Positions 15,293-24,695 of a DNA stretch of 64,000 bases are shown here, piece by piece; position 1 is the first letter of the stretch, and the number at the start of each line of letters is the position of its first letter. A model generated the notes under the pieces. That model made no database searches and was not told where the DNA came from. It saw nothing but the letters and a program-made list of their open reading frames with translations. Source of the stretch: UBA12077 sp963665525. GTDB lineage: Bacteria > Bacteroidota > Bacteroidia > Bacteroidales > UBA12077. A program made the translations under genes and the position numbers. The DNA lies in contig OY762280.1 of the NCBI GenBank assembly GCA_963665525.1, forward strand, positions 3,348,001-3,412,000, read 5' to 3'.

Positions 15293-16081
15293 TTAAAATG
15301 TAAAAATGATGGCTACTAATCCAACAATAAAACAATAGATTGCAAAATATTTCAACTTGCTATTTCGTACTAGTTTAATCATCCATGTACAAGCTAAAAA
15401 TCCAGTAATAAAAGCAGCGATAAAGCCAACAATAGTAGGTATGGCCACTGTTGAATTTATAGTAAAATCTGGCGATATTAAATCCTGCGCCATTTTCCCC
15501 AAGATCAATGGTACTACCATAAGAAAAGAAAAACGGGTTGCTTTTGTTCTATCAACTCCAAGTAAAACCGATGTTGAAATTGTAGCTCCTGATCTTGATA
15601 TACCAGGCATAATAGCTATAGCCTGTGAAAATCCAATAACAAGTGCATTAGAAAAAGAAACTCCTTTTTTTGTGGTTTTTGCTTTATCGGCCAAGAAAAG
15701 TAAACCTCCGGTCACTAATAACATGATAGCAACCAAAAGAATATTCCCATTGAATAATGATTCAATTTGTTCATCAAATAATAAACCTACAAAAGCGGCA
15801 GGTATCATTGATAAGATTATTTTTATTGAAAAGATGGTTTCTTCATTCCATTTAAACTGAAACAAACCTTTTAAGATTTCCATAATCTCTTTACGAAAAA
15901 CTACCATTGTACTTAAAGCGGTAGCACCATGAAGTATCACTGTCATAAACATACTCTCTTGAGGTAACACATCACTGCTAAATATAGCTTTAACTAACTC
16001 CAAGTGCCCGCTACTGCTAACAGGCAAAAACTCCGTTAACCCTTGAATTATTCCAAGGATTAATGCTTCTAACCAATCCAT
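15293..16081 (-). CDS. uppP: Undecaprenyl-diphosphatase UppP
   Basis: A 262-residue polytopic membrane protein of the UppP/BacA family. It dephosphorylates undecaprenyl pyrophosphate to recycle the lipid carrier for peptidoglycan and polysaccharides. The active-site motifs EFLPVSSSGH (17-26) and PGISRSGAT are intact. About seven or eight hydrophobic segments are visible. It lies 19 bases after the DUF3098 gene and directly before truB. The family gives bacitracin tolerance when overexpressed, but here it is a housekeeping gene in a conserved Bacteroidota operon. Confidence 0.95.
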   Translation of the reverse strand: MDWLEALILGIIQGLTEFLPVSSSGHLELVKAIFSSDVLPQESMFMTVILHGATALSTMVVFRKEIMEILKGLFQFKWNEETIFSIKIILSMIPAAFVGLLFDEQIESLFNGNILLVAIMLLVTGGLLFLADKAKTTKKGVSFSNALVIGFSQAIAIMPGISRSGATISTSVLLGVDRTKATRFSFLMVVPLILGKMAQDLISPDFTINSTVAIPTIVGFIAAFITGFLACTWMIKLVRNSKLKYFAIYCFIVGLVAIIFTF

Positions 16082-16100
16082 AAAATTTAAATATAAGTAA

Positions 16101-16370
16101 CTACTCCTCTGTTTGTTTAGGCTTCTTCATGATGGCATAAATCTCAAAGATAAACCCGAACAATACAATGATTGGAGCCAAGGTAATACGTCTAAAGCTA
16201 AAAATGGCCTCGTTAAATTCATCCGGACTATCAGCTTTACCACCAATCATTAATAAGAACCCAAATAGGATAATAGCAAATCCAATGATTAAAAGTTTGT
16301 AGTTTTCTTTTCCTAGTGCAAACTCTACCTTATTATCTTCTGATTTATTTTTCTTCGACATTTTATCCAT
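16101..16370 (-). CDS. DUF3098 small membrane protein
   Basis: An 89-residue protein with a charged, lysine-rich N-terminus and two transmembrane helices (~29-45 and ~65-83). It matches the DUF3098 family, which in Bacteroidota lies between ftsX and uppP. Its function is unknown. The position suggests cell-envelope or division work. It is 6 bases after ftsX and 19 bases before uppP. Confidence 0.85.
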   Translation of the reverse strand: MDKMSKKNKSEDNKVEFALGKENYKLLIIGFAIILFGFLLMIGGKADSPDEFNEAIFSFRRITLAPIIVLFGFIFEIYAIMKKPKQTEE

Positions 16371-16376
16371 ATTTTA

Positions 16377-17255
16377 TTAATAATATAATTTATCAACTTT
16401 CATTCGCAAATACTTAGATACAGCAAAGAATGTTGAGATCCAGTTTATTACCATCCCAAAAACAAGAACACACAGAAACAATATTCCAATAATTTCAATA
16501 TCCTGGAAACTGATAATATCACGAAACTCTTTTTGGGCAGCATATAATACTCCCGCTAAAAATCCCATTGCTAAAAACGCAGCAAAAATACCATTCCCAG
16601 CACTTCGATACAAGAATGGTCTGCGAATAAATCCACGTGTTGCACCTACTAATTGCATGGTGTTTATAATAAAACGTTTTGAATAAACAGATAAACGAAT
16701 GGTACTATTAATTAATGTAATAGCCACAAGGAGTAATAATCCACTAAATACGAGAATAATTAAACTTATTTTTCGGATATTCTCATTGACCAAACTAACT
16801 AATGATTTTTGGTAAAACACTTCTTTGATCTGTTCATATTTTTGGAAATCTTTTTCAATAAGTTTTATACTATCGGTATTGGCATACTCGGCATATAAAT
16901 GAACTTCAATAGATGCCAGCAGTGGATTAAATCCCAAAAACTCAATAAAATCCTCTCCCAACTCTTCTTTTAATTCTTCTGCAGCCTCTTCTTTGGTAAT
17001 ATACTTTGTAGATTTTACATACTCACTGGCATCAAGGCTTTTTTGGAGTAAGATGACATCCACCTCTTTTACATTCTCTTTTAGAATAACCGAAAAGCCT
17101 ATGTTTTCCTTAACATAATCAGATAATCGTTTTGCATTTAAAACCAACATCCCAAGCAAACCTAATAAGAAAAGCACCAATGATATACTAATAATAGAAG
17201 TGATATATGAACTTCTTAATCGTCTTTTGGTAATATTTGCTTCTTTTTTACTCAT
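16377..17255 (-). CDS. ftsX: Cell-division ABC transporter permease FtsX
   Basis: A ~292-residue FtsX with a transmembrane helix near residues 20-45, an extracytoplasmic domain to ~165, and three C-terminal helices. FtsX works with the ATPase FtsE (not in this window) at the division site and in many bacteria controls peptidoglycan hydrolases. I start it at the ATG at 17255 (MSKKEA). An upstream in-frame TTG at 17276 is excluded because the sequence over it is a perfect -7 promoter element. It is the first gene of the operon that runs through uppP and truB to queA. Confidence 0.92.
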   Translation of the reverse strand: MSKKEANITKRRLRSSYITSIISISLVLFLLGLLGMLVLNAKRLSDYVKENIGFSVILKENVKEVDVILLQKSLDASEYVKSTKYITKEEAAEELKEELGEDFIEFLGFNPLLASIEVHLYAEYANTDSIKLIEKDFQKYEQIKEVFYQKSLVSLVNENIRKISLIILVFSGLLLLVAITLINSTIRLSVYSKRFIINTMQLVGATRGFIRRPFLYRSAGNGIFAAFLAMGFLAGVLYAAQKEFRDIISFQDIEIIGILFLCVLVFGMVINWISTFFAVSKYLRMKVDKLYY

Positions 17256-17273
17256 AAGATTTTTATAACCGTG

Positions 17274-17281
17274 CAAAGATA
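17274..17281 (-). promoter_or_regulatory. -7 promoter element of the ftsX-uppP-truB-queA operon
   Basis: The minus strand reads TATCTTTG, an exact match to TAnnTTTG, 18 bases before the ATG of ftsX. It decides the start codon, since the upstream TTG would lie inside the promoter. Confidence 0.5.
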
Positions 17282-17315
17282 CAAATTAATATAAGTAATT
17301 GACTAACGTGCAATT

Positions 17316-19769
17316 CTATTCTTTATTTTCTTTGATAGTTAAATATACTTCTTTCCCAAATACAAGCAATACTAACAATAACAATATGATTGAACTTGCA
17401 TAAGATATGGTATTGCCAATATAAAATGATTTTGGTTCAAACTTAAACTCAATTTTATGTTCTCCTTTAGGAATAACCATAGCTCTTAATACATAATTCA
17501 CTCTAAAGTAATCAGCAGGTTTTCCATCGATCCATGCATCCCAACCATCGGCATAGTATATCTCTGAAAATACGGCAAGTTCTTCTTCATTACAATTTGC
17601 AATGTAAACTAAATGATTTGGCTGATATGAATCTAGTTTTATACTTGATAAAGTATCTTTTGTGAAATCCTTACCAGCAACAAATTCTTCGAAACGCTTA
17701 TCAACAATAAGCTCAGTTGATGGATCAAAATTACTTAAAGCTTTCATTTCCTCATTAGCGTTCGGAACAATTCTATAATCATCAACAAACCAAGCATTCC
17801 CTAAATGATCAGGATTAAACTGTGCAATAGGAATATTATTATTGTCAGCAATAATAAAATACTTAGTGTTAAGCATGTTTAAAACACCCATGTTATTTTT
17901 TGATATCTGGTGCTCAATTAATTCCTGATATCGTTTTAATTTAGCACCATGATAACCTCCAATAGATTTATGAAAATACGAAGTGCTTGCATCGCTAAAA
18001 GTATTTACTGTTAGATTCATAACTCTAAAATTTGGATCTTGATCCTGAAGAATATATTTGTCAGCCTGTGTCATTTGGAAAGTTTCTTTAGCCTGACGTT
18101 TACTCTGGAAATTTTCATCGTTTAAATAACGACGATCAACCATCCATAAATCAACTAAAACAAGAATTGCTAAAATCGCTATAAATGAATTTTGTTTAAG
18201 CTTCTTAATAATAAATAAATAAATTACTGTGGCAGTTGCTGCAATAAAGAATAAACTACGTAAAACATCTTGTTTAAATATCCCTATCCGAGCATGAACT
18301 ATTTCTGCTTTTAAATCATTGATTTGAGCAATGGCATTCGGATTGCCTCTATAATTGGATAATAAATTATTAAACTGACTTACTTCTGCATTACTAAAAA
18401 AGCTAAACCAAACCGATGGCATTATGTAAAAAAGAACTAATAACCCTCCTAGTGCGCCTGAAACATAAATAAATTTCTTTTTATCAAGTTCTGATTTCAA
18501 TAATACATTTAAGAATAGTATTCCTAACAATGGGAATGAAATCTGTGCAAGTATTAACATCATTTTAGTATCTCGAAACTTATTAAATAACGGAAAGTTG
18601 TCAATAAACCAATCTGTTATCCCACTATACTTCCATGATAAAAATATTGCCAATATAGAAACGGCCAAAAGTGCCCATTTAATTTTATCCTTTATAAAAA
18701 ACAATCCTAATAAAAACAAAAGAAATACACTTGCCCCAAAATAAAACGCTCCACCTGAAGCCATTTGTTCTCCCCAATACGATGGTTGCTGAGCAACCAT
18801 ATTTTTATAGTTTGGCGCAACATTTTTCATAACATCTTCATGATGTCCAATAAGAGCCATTTTTCCTCCTTTTACATCAGGAATTACTAAAGACCAAACT
18901 TCACCATAGCCTAAACTATATTGTTTTATATAATCATGATCTAATGCATTATTATCTACTTTTTGTTCTGCATTTTTATCAACAGATAAAGTAAGCTCTG
19001 ATTTTCCTCGTGTAGTATTTTTACTATAATCATAGGTTAATAATAAATTGGTAAAATTAGGCATTACACCTAATATTCCGGCAAGTAATAAAATGGATGA
19101 TGCTTTTATGAATTTAGGCAGTAGTTTTTCTTTTAACGACAGATAAAACTCAACAACGACAACTGCAAATATTAAAAATAACAGGTAATACGTTGTTTGA
19201 AAATGATTCGCAGAAATATGTAAGCTCAAAAACAAAGCTGTTAAAACTCCACCAATCCATATATTTTTTCGATAAGCATAATATATTCCGCCAATAATTG
19301 GTGGAATAAAAGATAAAGCATGAATCTTTGCATTATGCCCTCCTCCCAGATATAAAACATTTATGGAAGATAACCCAAAGGCAATTCCTCCAACAATTGC
19401 AAGCCATGGATTCACATTAAAACAAATTAGTAATATATAAAAACCAACCATTAAAAAGAACATATATCCAATGGGACGAGGAATCACTCTAAGAATCAAA
19501 TCTTTTATTGTTTTTACAGCATTTCTACTTTTAACTGATATTTGATAAGCAGGCATCCCTCCAAATGCAGAATTTGTCCACAGGGTTTCTTCGCCTGTTT
19601 CTTTTTTAAAATCAATAACCTCTTTACTCATACCTTGAGCCATTAATTTGTCATGTTGATATAATTTATCCCCTTTTAATTGTGGATAGAAATAAATCGC
19701 ACTCAAAACCAGAAAAACGATTATTGCACTAATGTGTGGTAAGGCTTTTTTTATAAACTGCTTATTCAT
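17316..19769 (-). CDS. YfhO-family membrane protein
   Basis: An 817-residue polytopic protein with about a dozen hydrophobic segments in its first ~550 residues, a large extracytoplasmic domain (~560-780), and a final transmembrane helix (~785-805). The overall pattern, including 'LPAYQIS'-like and 'YADGWDAWIDGKPADYFRVNY'-type segments (here split around YADGWDAWIDGKPA), matches YfhO, a family related to GT-C glycosyltransferases and implicated in glycosylating envelope polymers with lipid-linked sugars. It stands alone between the ftsX operon and the divergent glycosyltransferase gene, with its own -7 element. Confidence 0.88.
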   Translation of the reverse strand: MNKQFIKKALPHISAIIVFLVLSAIYFYPQLKGDKLYQHDKLMAQGMSKEVIDFKKETGEETLWTNSAFGGMPAYQISVKSRNAVKTIKDLILRVIPRPIGYMFFLMVGFYILLICFNVNPWLAIVGGIAFGLSSINVLYLGGGHNAKIHALSFIPPIIGGIYYAYRKNIWIGGVLTALFLSLHISANHFQTTYYLLFLIFAVVVVEFYLSLKEKLLPKFIKASSILLLAGILGVMPNFTNLLLTYDYSKNTTRGKSELTLSVDKNAEQKVDNNALDHDYIKQYSLGYGEVWSLVIPDVKGGKMALIGHHEDVMKNVAPNYKNMVAQQPSYWGEQMASGGAFYFGASVFLLFLLGLFFIKDKIKWALLAVSILAIFLSWKYSGITDWFIDNFPLFNKFRDTKMMLILAQISFPLLGILFLNVLLKSELDKKKFIYVSGALGGLLVLFYIMPSVWFSFFSNAEVSQFNNLLSNYRGNPNAIAQINDLKAEIVHARIGIFKQDVLRSLFFIAATATVIYLFIIKKLKQNSFIAILAILVLVDLWMVDRRYLNDENFQSKRQAKETFQMTQADKYILQDQDPNFRVMNLTVNTFSDASTSYFHKSIGGYHGAKLKRYQELIEHQISKNNMGVLNMLNTKYFIIADNNNIPIAQFNPDHLGNAWFVDDYRIVPNANEEMKALSNFDPSTELIVDKRFEEFVAGKDFTKDTLSSIKLDSYQPNHLVYIANCNEEELAVFSEIYYADGWDAWIDGKPADYFRVNYVLRAMVIPKGEHKIEFKFEPKSFYIGNTISYASSIILLLLVLLVFGKEVYLTIKENKE

Positions 19770-19798
19770 ATTTTTGATGTTTTAATCTAAATAATCAT

Positions 19799-19806
19799 CA
19801 AATATA
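19799..19806 (-). promoter_or_regulatory. Candidate -7 promoter element of the YfhO gene
   Basis: The minus strand reads TATATTTG, an exact TAnnTTTG match 29 bases before the start codon. No clear -33 element was found. Confidence 0.4.
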
Positions 19807-19856
19807 TTCAAATCTTAAGATTTAAGATAGTAATGTATATTTTAATATAGATTTTC

Positions 19857-21026
19857 ATGAAAATATTAATGGTTCTAGATCATAACTTTCCACCAGATTC
19901 AAGAGTCGAAAAAGAAATTGAAACTTTAACTAAAAATGGTCACGAAGTTGTTTTAGCATGTTTTAAATATAAAACCTTACTCGCAGATTTTGAAATATAT
20001 AATAATTACAAAATCTATAGAAAGACAATTCCAACACTGATATATAAATTAAGCGTTAGTGCACTAAAGCTACCTTTCTATTTTAACTTTTGGAAAAAAT
20101 TTTTAATTAAGATATTAAACCACGAGAAAATAGATGCTATTCATATACACGACTTGCCTTTGTCAGAAGTTGGTGTTTTTATTAAAAAGAAATATAATAT
20201 CCCATTAGTTATTGATTTGCATGAAAACTGGCCAGCATCGCTAGAAAATGCAGTACATACAAATACTTTTTTAGGTAAAATACTTTCATCAAATAAACAG
20301 TGGCGAGAATATGAAAAAAACATTCTTAAATATGCCGATGCAATTATTACAGTTATTGATGAAATGAGAAATCGTATTGCTAATTTAGGAATTAGTAAGA
20401 ACAAAATTTATATTGTTTCAAACACAATAAACCCTCATGATTTTCCTTTATATCATGAGAAGCCAGATTCTAATTATACAACATTATTTTATGCAGGAGG
20501 AATTAATATACATCGAGGATTACAAACTGTAATAAAAGCATTGCCTTCAATCATAAAAAAGAAACCTAATGTACGATTAAATATTATTGGCAAAGGAAGT
20601 TACCAGAGAACACTTGAAAAACTTATTGAAGAATTGTCGGTAAATAATTATGTTAATTTTATGGGATGGAAAAACTTTAATGAAATATCGATGTTATTGG
20701 CAAAGTCAGATATTGCCTTAATTCCACATTTAAAATCGGAACAAACTGACTGTTCGTCTCCTAATAAGCTATATCAATATATTTATGCCCAAAAGCCTAT
20801 CTTAACAAGTAATTGTGATTCATTAGTAAGGATGGTAAGCGAGACTAAATCAGGTATTTCATATCAGCATAATTCCCCTGAAGATTTCGAGAGAGCTTTC
20901 TTCGAAATCTCAGAAAATGAAAATAATGTGTTAGATATAGAGTTTGGATTAAGCCTTATTCATAAGAAATATAATTGGAATGCTGATTCTAAAAGACTTG
21001 TTGAATTGTATGAAAAACTGGATTAG
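19857..21026 (+). CDS. Glycosyltransferase family 4 protein
   Basis: A 389-residue GT-B fold glycosyltransferase with an N-terminal acceptor domain beginning 'MKILMVLDHNFPPDSRVEKE'. Its C-terminal GT4-type donor domain includes 'LFYAGGINIHRGL', 'NIIGKGSY' and 'SSPNKLYQYIYAQKPIL'. The C-terminal segment places the nucleotide-sugar phosphate-binding residues near 'PNKLYQY'. It would add a sugar to a lipid-linked surface glycan. It precedes the deacetylase-fold gene by 24 bases; together they form the plus-strand arm of the polysaccharide locus. Confidence 0.85.
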   Translation: MKILMVLDHNFPPDSRVEKEIETLTKNGHEVVLACFKYKTLLADFEIYNNYKIYRKTIPTLIYKLSVSALKLPFYFNFWKKFLIKILNHEKIDAIHIHDLPLSEVGVFIKKKYNIPLVIDLHENWPASLENAVHTNTFLGKILSSNKQWREYEKNILKYADAIITVIDEMRNRIANLGISKNKIYIVSNTINPHDFPLYHEKPDSNYTTLFYAGGINIHRGLQTVIKALPSIIKKKPNVRLNIIGKGSYQRTLEKLIEELSVNNYVNFMGWKNFNEISMLLAKSDIALIPHLKSEQTDCSSPNKLYQYIYAQKPILTSNCDSLVRMVSETKSGISYQHNSPEDFERAFFEISENENNVLDIEFGLSLIHKKYNWNADSKRLVELYEKLD

Positions 21027-21050
21027 AAACATAAAGAATATCCAAATATC

Positions 21051-22430
21051 ATGAAAGGAGTACTTAATGAAAACCGAATCAAATATGTTCTTTTTCATTT
21101 AAAAAATGAATATGACATTCCAGAAATAATTGAAGATAAATTTATTTTTTCAAATGATTTCAATCAGCTTAAAAATTCAACAGGTAAAATAGCTTTTCTA
21201 TTATCGAATAAAGAGCTTGATGTTAATTCTGTAATAAATATCAATAATATTCCAATATTATTCCCTTCAGAATTAAATAAGCCTGTATTATTCTCCACGA
21301 TAAACAACAATGGAATTATTTTTAACCACGACTTGTTAAAGTCTGCGTTTTATCTTCTTTCAGGTTTTCAGGAACTAACCCCCGATTATAAAGATCATTT
21401 TAATAGGTTTCCATATGAACTGTCACTTCAAAAGAAATTAGGCATTACTCAAAAACCTATTGTGAATTATTATTTTGAACGAATTGCAGAGGGGATTAAT
21501 GCATATTGTAAAATGCATAATATTGTGCCTGTGGAAAGGAAAAACAAAAATTTCAGATTTTTCCTAACTCATGATATTGATCGAATTGATACATATAAAT
21601 TTTATAAGCTATTATATTATTACAAAGTATTATTTGGATTCACAAAAAAGGATTGGCCTTTTTCTATAAGACTTAAAAAAGCCTGGGAATACACATTCAA
21701 TTTCTTATTTACAAACAAGAATCCTTACTGGGATTTTGATTTTCATATTCAACTTGAGAAAAAATATAATCTAAAACCATCTTATTATTTTCTTGCGAAG
21801 GATCTAAAACATCATGATGCATACTATAGTTTCGATGATAAAAGACTCCAGAAACTATATGCTGAATTAAAGGAAAACAATTTTGAAATAGGTATTCACG
21901 GTACAAACAGGTCAGCAACCAGTTTAAATAAACTTAAAAGAATAAAAAACGAACTTTCTAATCATACAAATACTAAAGTAATAGGAATACGCCAGCATCG
22001 TTTAATTTTTGACATGAATATTACTCCATTTTTACATGAACAAGTAGGGTTAGTTTATGATACTACATTAGGGTTTGCTGAACATGAAGGATTCAGAAAT
22101 TCTTACTGTTTACCTTTTAAATTATATAATTTTAAAGAAGAGAGATCATTCAATACCTGGGAAATACCTTTAAACATAATGGATGCCACACTTTTAGAAT
22201 ACCGAAAACTAGATATGCAGGATGCTTTTCTAAACACCCAAAAGCTTATTGATGAAATAAGAAAGTTTAATGGCGTTTTTACATTATTATGGCACAATGG
22301 TTATTTCGATGAGACTATTCATCCAGGAATAGATTCGCTATACAAAAATATTTTAGACTATGTAGTAAGTCTAAATCCAAAAAACCTAGATGTAAGAAAC
22401 ATTATTAACTATCAGGCTGATAGTGTCTAA
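21051..22430 (+). CDS. Polysaccharide deacetylase-fold protein (DUF7033-type N-terminus)
   Basis: A 459-residue protein. The first ~150 residues are an N-terminal domain found with this group in Bacteroidota. The rest is a polysaccharide deacetylase-like barrel with the Asp-pair motif THDIDRID (~174-181), a 'GIHGTNRSA' histidine motif, and the late 'LLWHNGYFDE' motif. These fit a metal-dependent deacetylase, although the canonical DDG motif is changed to HDID. It probably modifies the glycan made by this locus. Its last 26 bases overlap the end of the convergent AAC(3)-like gene. Confidence 0.8.
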   Translation: MKGVLNENRIKYVLFHLKNEYDIPEIIEDKFIFSNDFNQLKNSTGKIAFLLSNKELDVNSVININNIPILFPSELNKPVLFSTINNNGIIFNHDLLKSAFYLLSGFQELTPDYKDHFNRFPYELSLQKKLGITQKPIVNYYFERIAEGINAYCKMHNIVPVERKNKNFRFFLTHDIDRIDTYKFYKLLYYYKVLFGFTKKDWPFSIRLKKAWEYTFNFLFTNKNPYWDFDFHIQLEKKYNLKPSYYFLAKDLKHHDAYYSFDDKRLQKLYAELKENNFEIGIHGTNRSATSLNKLKRIKNELSNHTNTKVIGIRQHRLIFDMNITPFLHEQVGLVYDTTLGFAEHEGFRNSYCLPFKLYNFKEERSFNTWEIPLNIMDATLLEYRKLDMQDAFLNTQKLIDEIRKFNGVFTLLWHNGYFDETIHPGIDSLYKNILDYVVSLNPKNLDVRNIINYQADSV

Positions 22431-23322
22431 AAAAAGCTTGCATAACTAATTTTAGTTTCCGAATATTTCCCGATTTAATTAAATGAAATATTGTAGTTAG
22501 ATATGGCTTTTTAAGCTCTTCCCAGCTTAATCTACATGAAACACACATCGGATTATCGCATGTAACATTTTTAATGCTTTGCTTAATAAGTTCGCTTTCA
22601 ATTTCATAGGTGCTTTTCATATCTGAAAGAATTGCTTCAGCTTTACCAACAAATCCCTCTTTTATAAAAGCTCCCTTCTCACGAAACAGCGGCAATAAGT
22701 TATTAAATCCAACGGCACAAGCGCCTCCAGCCCAATTAATTTTAAAAGGTTTAACCGTGCCGTTATCATCAACATAATTTACTCCATAATTAGGTGTTTT
22801 TGCTCTTTTTCCGGAGTGTTCAATTGCTACATGTGTTGTTCCAACTCCAACTACCTTATCTGCTCCTCCTACTCTTAAATTTTTACCATTCATTTTAATC
22901 ATCTCGGCTAATACACCATACGCTTCAGCATCTGCATCATGTTCTTCGGCTAATTGTTTAGCTAACTTGCCTATCAGAGCAAATTTATGTATTGGATGCT
23001 TACTGCGATAAACATTCGGGTCTTTTAACATTGTATTGGTTATAGCACCTGCATATGATACAGAATCATCGGAACTTATATATTTAGTATTGTCAGCTTT
23101 TACATTTTTAAAAGGATAAACTTTTACGAATGATTCAGATACTATTGTACCTTCATCGGTTAAAACCTCTTTAAGAGCATCGATTACTGTTTTTGCCCCT
23201 CCTTCAACCTTTCCTATAGATTTTAAAGAGATTTTAACATTAACTATATCCCCTTTTTTTAATCCAATTGCTTTAAAATCTTCTACAAGCTTATCATATG
23301 TTACTACTTTTTGCATCTTCAA
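22405..23322 (-). CDS. AAC(3)-fold N-acyltransferase of the polysaccharide locus
   Basis: A 305-residue member of the aminoglycoside 3-N-acetyltransferase fold (Antibiotic_NAT). The HPIHKFALIG motif (109-118) and the catalytic His in 'THVAIEHSG' (H169) are present. Members in glycan loci acylate amino sugars rather than antibiotics. Here it lies beside a CoA-ester lyase and a hydratase, so an acyl-CoA made by those two enzymes may be its donor. The C-terminal part carries C255-x4-C260-x2-C263, which is not part of the usual fold and could bind a metal. It follows the CitE-like gene by 1 base. A true resistance role is unlikely in this context. Confidence 0.8.
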   Translation of the reverse strand: MKMQKVVTYDKLVEDFKAIGLKKGDIVNVKISLKSIGKVEGGAKTVIDALKEVLTDEGTIVSESFVKVYPFKNVKADNTKYISSDDSVSYAGAITNTMLKDPNVYRSKHPIHKFALIGKLAKQLAEEHDADAEAYGVLAEMIKMNGKNLRVGGADKVVGVGTTHVAIEHSGKRAKTPNYGVNYVDDNGTVKPFKINWAGGACAVGFNNLLPLFREKGAFIKEGFVGKAEAILSDMKSTYEIESELIKQSIKNVTCDNPMCVSCRLSWEELKKPYLTTIFHLIKSGNIRKLKLVMQAFFRHYQPDS

Positions 23323-23323
23323 T

Positions 23324-24220
23324 TTATCCTAAAAATATTTCTCTTTCATGTACTAATTTATGTCTGTATAATGTTCTTTTAGCAGCTAAAACCATTGGAG
23401 GTCCTATGAATTTATTATTTTTTACAGCCACACCTGCACCTTCTTCTTGTGATTTTTCGTATAATTTTAACATTTCTTCAGCATTATCAACATCTTCGAT
23501 ACTTGGACTAAAATATTTATGAACCAAAGGTAATTCTTTTGGATTTAATACAAGCATTCCTTCAAACCCAAGCTTTTGTGCAATATCTAAGTTTTTCTCT
23601 AAATCTTCGAGGTCGTGCACCTTAATATGTACTGTGTCAATGGGAATTACGTTACTAGCTCTGGCTGCCATAGATATCATTGCCCTAGCAGTAAAAATAC
23701 TTTTATTCTCTGCATCGTGTAATCCTTGCAAATCTGTAACAAAATCCTCACAACCAAAAGCAATGGCCACAACTCTTTTTGAAGCAGTGCAAATATCTTG
23801 TGCTTTTAATACCCCACCCGCAGTTTCAATTAATGGAATTAATTTAAAAGTTCCTACTTCAAAACCTTTTTCATATTCAATCGTTTCTAAAAGTTTATCT
23901 ATAAAATAAATATCTTCACCTTTTTGTGATTTTGGGTACATAAAACCATCAATCCCCTCCACAGTTAACTGCATTAAGTCTTTTAACAACTCCCCACTTT
24001 CGCGATCATTAATTCTTGGATAAACCTGATAATTACTAAACTTCTTTTCTTTAATTGTTTTTAATAACAAATCTCTAGCCCTTTGTTTATTTTCTACAGG
24101 CTGCACTGAATCTTCAATGTCTGGTAATAAAACATCGGCTTTTGATCTTGAAGCACTATTTATCAGACGTTCATTATGAGCCGGAACAAACATCAGGCTT
24201 CTCATTAATATATGTTTCAT
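23324..24220 (-). CDS. HpcH/HpaI aldolase / citrate-lyase beta-like (CitE) protein
   Basis: A 298-residue TIM-barrel enzyme of the CitE-like group. It has the N-terminal 'SLMFVPAHNERL' motif, 'DVLLPDIEDSV' with the metal-binding acidic residues, a middle 'LIPLIETAGGV' strand and 'AFGCEDFVTDL'. Family members cleave or form beta-hydroxyacyl-CoA bonds (malyl-, methylmalyl- or citramalyl-CoA). It overlaps the MaoC-like gene by 4 bases, a pairing seen in mesaconyl-CoA/methylmalyl-CoA chemistry. Its place between a flippase and an acyltransferase suggests it makes or trims an acyl group for a sugar. The exact substrate is unknown. Confidence 0.85.
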   Translation of the reverse strand: MKHILMRSLMFVPAHNERLINSASRSKADVLLPDIEDSVQPVENKQRARDLLLKTIKEKKFSNYQVYPRINDRESGELLKDLMQLTVEGIDGFMYPKSQKGEDIYFIDKLLETIEYEKGFEVGTFKLIPLIETAGGVLKAQDICTASKRVVAIAFGCEDFVTDLQGLHDAENKSIFTARAMISMAARASNVIPIDTVHIKVHDLEDLEKNLDIAQKLGFEGMLVLNPKELPLVHKYFSPSIEDVDNAEEMLKLYEKSQEEGAGVAVKNNKFIGPPMVLAAKRTLYRHKLVHEREIFLG

Positions 24221-24690
24221 TTTGGTTCTTTTCTAGGAATTAATACTGATCTGGAAAATTCAAGTACATCAACATCATGTTGATTTTTAACAATCGTAAT
24301 AACCTTAACAATTCCCCTGTCATTCTTTGTTTTTGAAGCACGTACATCTAATACCCTAGTGTTGGCATAAATTGTATCCCCTATAAACACCGGGTTTAAA
24401 TGTTTAATATCATGATATCCCAAATTAGCAATAGCCTTCCCACTTATATCTCTAACGGTTAATCCAACAGCAACAGAAAAAACTAACGTTCCCACTACTA
24501 ATATTCTACTATGTTGTGTTGTTTCTGCATAATTTACATCTAAATGAACGGGGTGGTGATTCATTGTTAATAAACTAAACAAATTATTATCTGATTCAGT
24601 AATAGTTTTACCAGGCCAATGATTAAAAGTCATTCCAACCTCGAAATCTTCAAAGAAATTACCAAAATCATTATTTTGTCTTAAGCTCAT
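24217..24690 (-). CDS. MaoC-like acyl-CoA hydratase
   Basis: A 157-residue single hot-dog domain of the MaoC dehydratase family. The catalytic Asp/His region is visible as 'TITESDNNLFSLLTMNHHPVHLD'-type sequence, with the Asp in ITESD and the His in MNHHPVH. It would hydrate an enoyl-CoA or dehydrate a 3-hydroxyacyl-CoA. Its similarity in layout to mesaconyl-CoA hydratases, together with its 4-base overlap with the CitE-like gene, points to a two-step acyl-CoA pathway. It lies 5 bases after the flippase gene. Confidence 0.85.
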   Translation of the reverse strand: MSLRQNNDFGNFFEDFEVGMTFNHWPGKTITESDNNLFSLLTMNHHPVHLDVNYAETTQHSRILVVGTLVFSVAVGLTVRDISGKAIANLGYHDIKHLNPVFIGDTIYANTRVLDVRASKTKNDRGIVKVITIVKNQHDVDVLEFSRSVLIPRKEPK

Positions 24691-24695
24691 ATTTT

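Noticed and set aside
15357..15860. 167-codon plus-strand reading frame opposite uppP
   Set aside because: It is the antisense shadow of uppP, whose active-site motifs are intact.
22405..23322. Aminoglycoside resistance gene
   Set aside because: The fold matches AAC(3), but the gene is embedded in a glycan locus beside CoA-ester enzymes, so sugar acylation is more likely.
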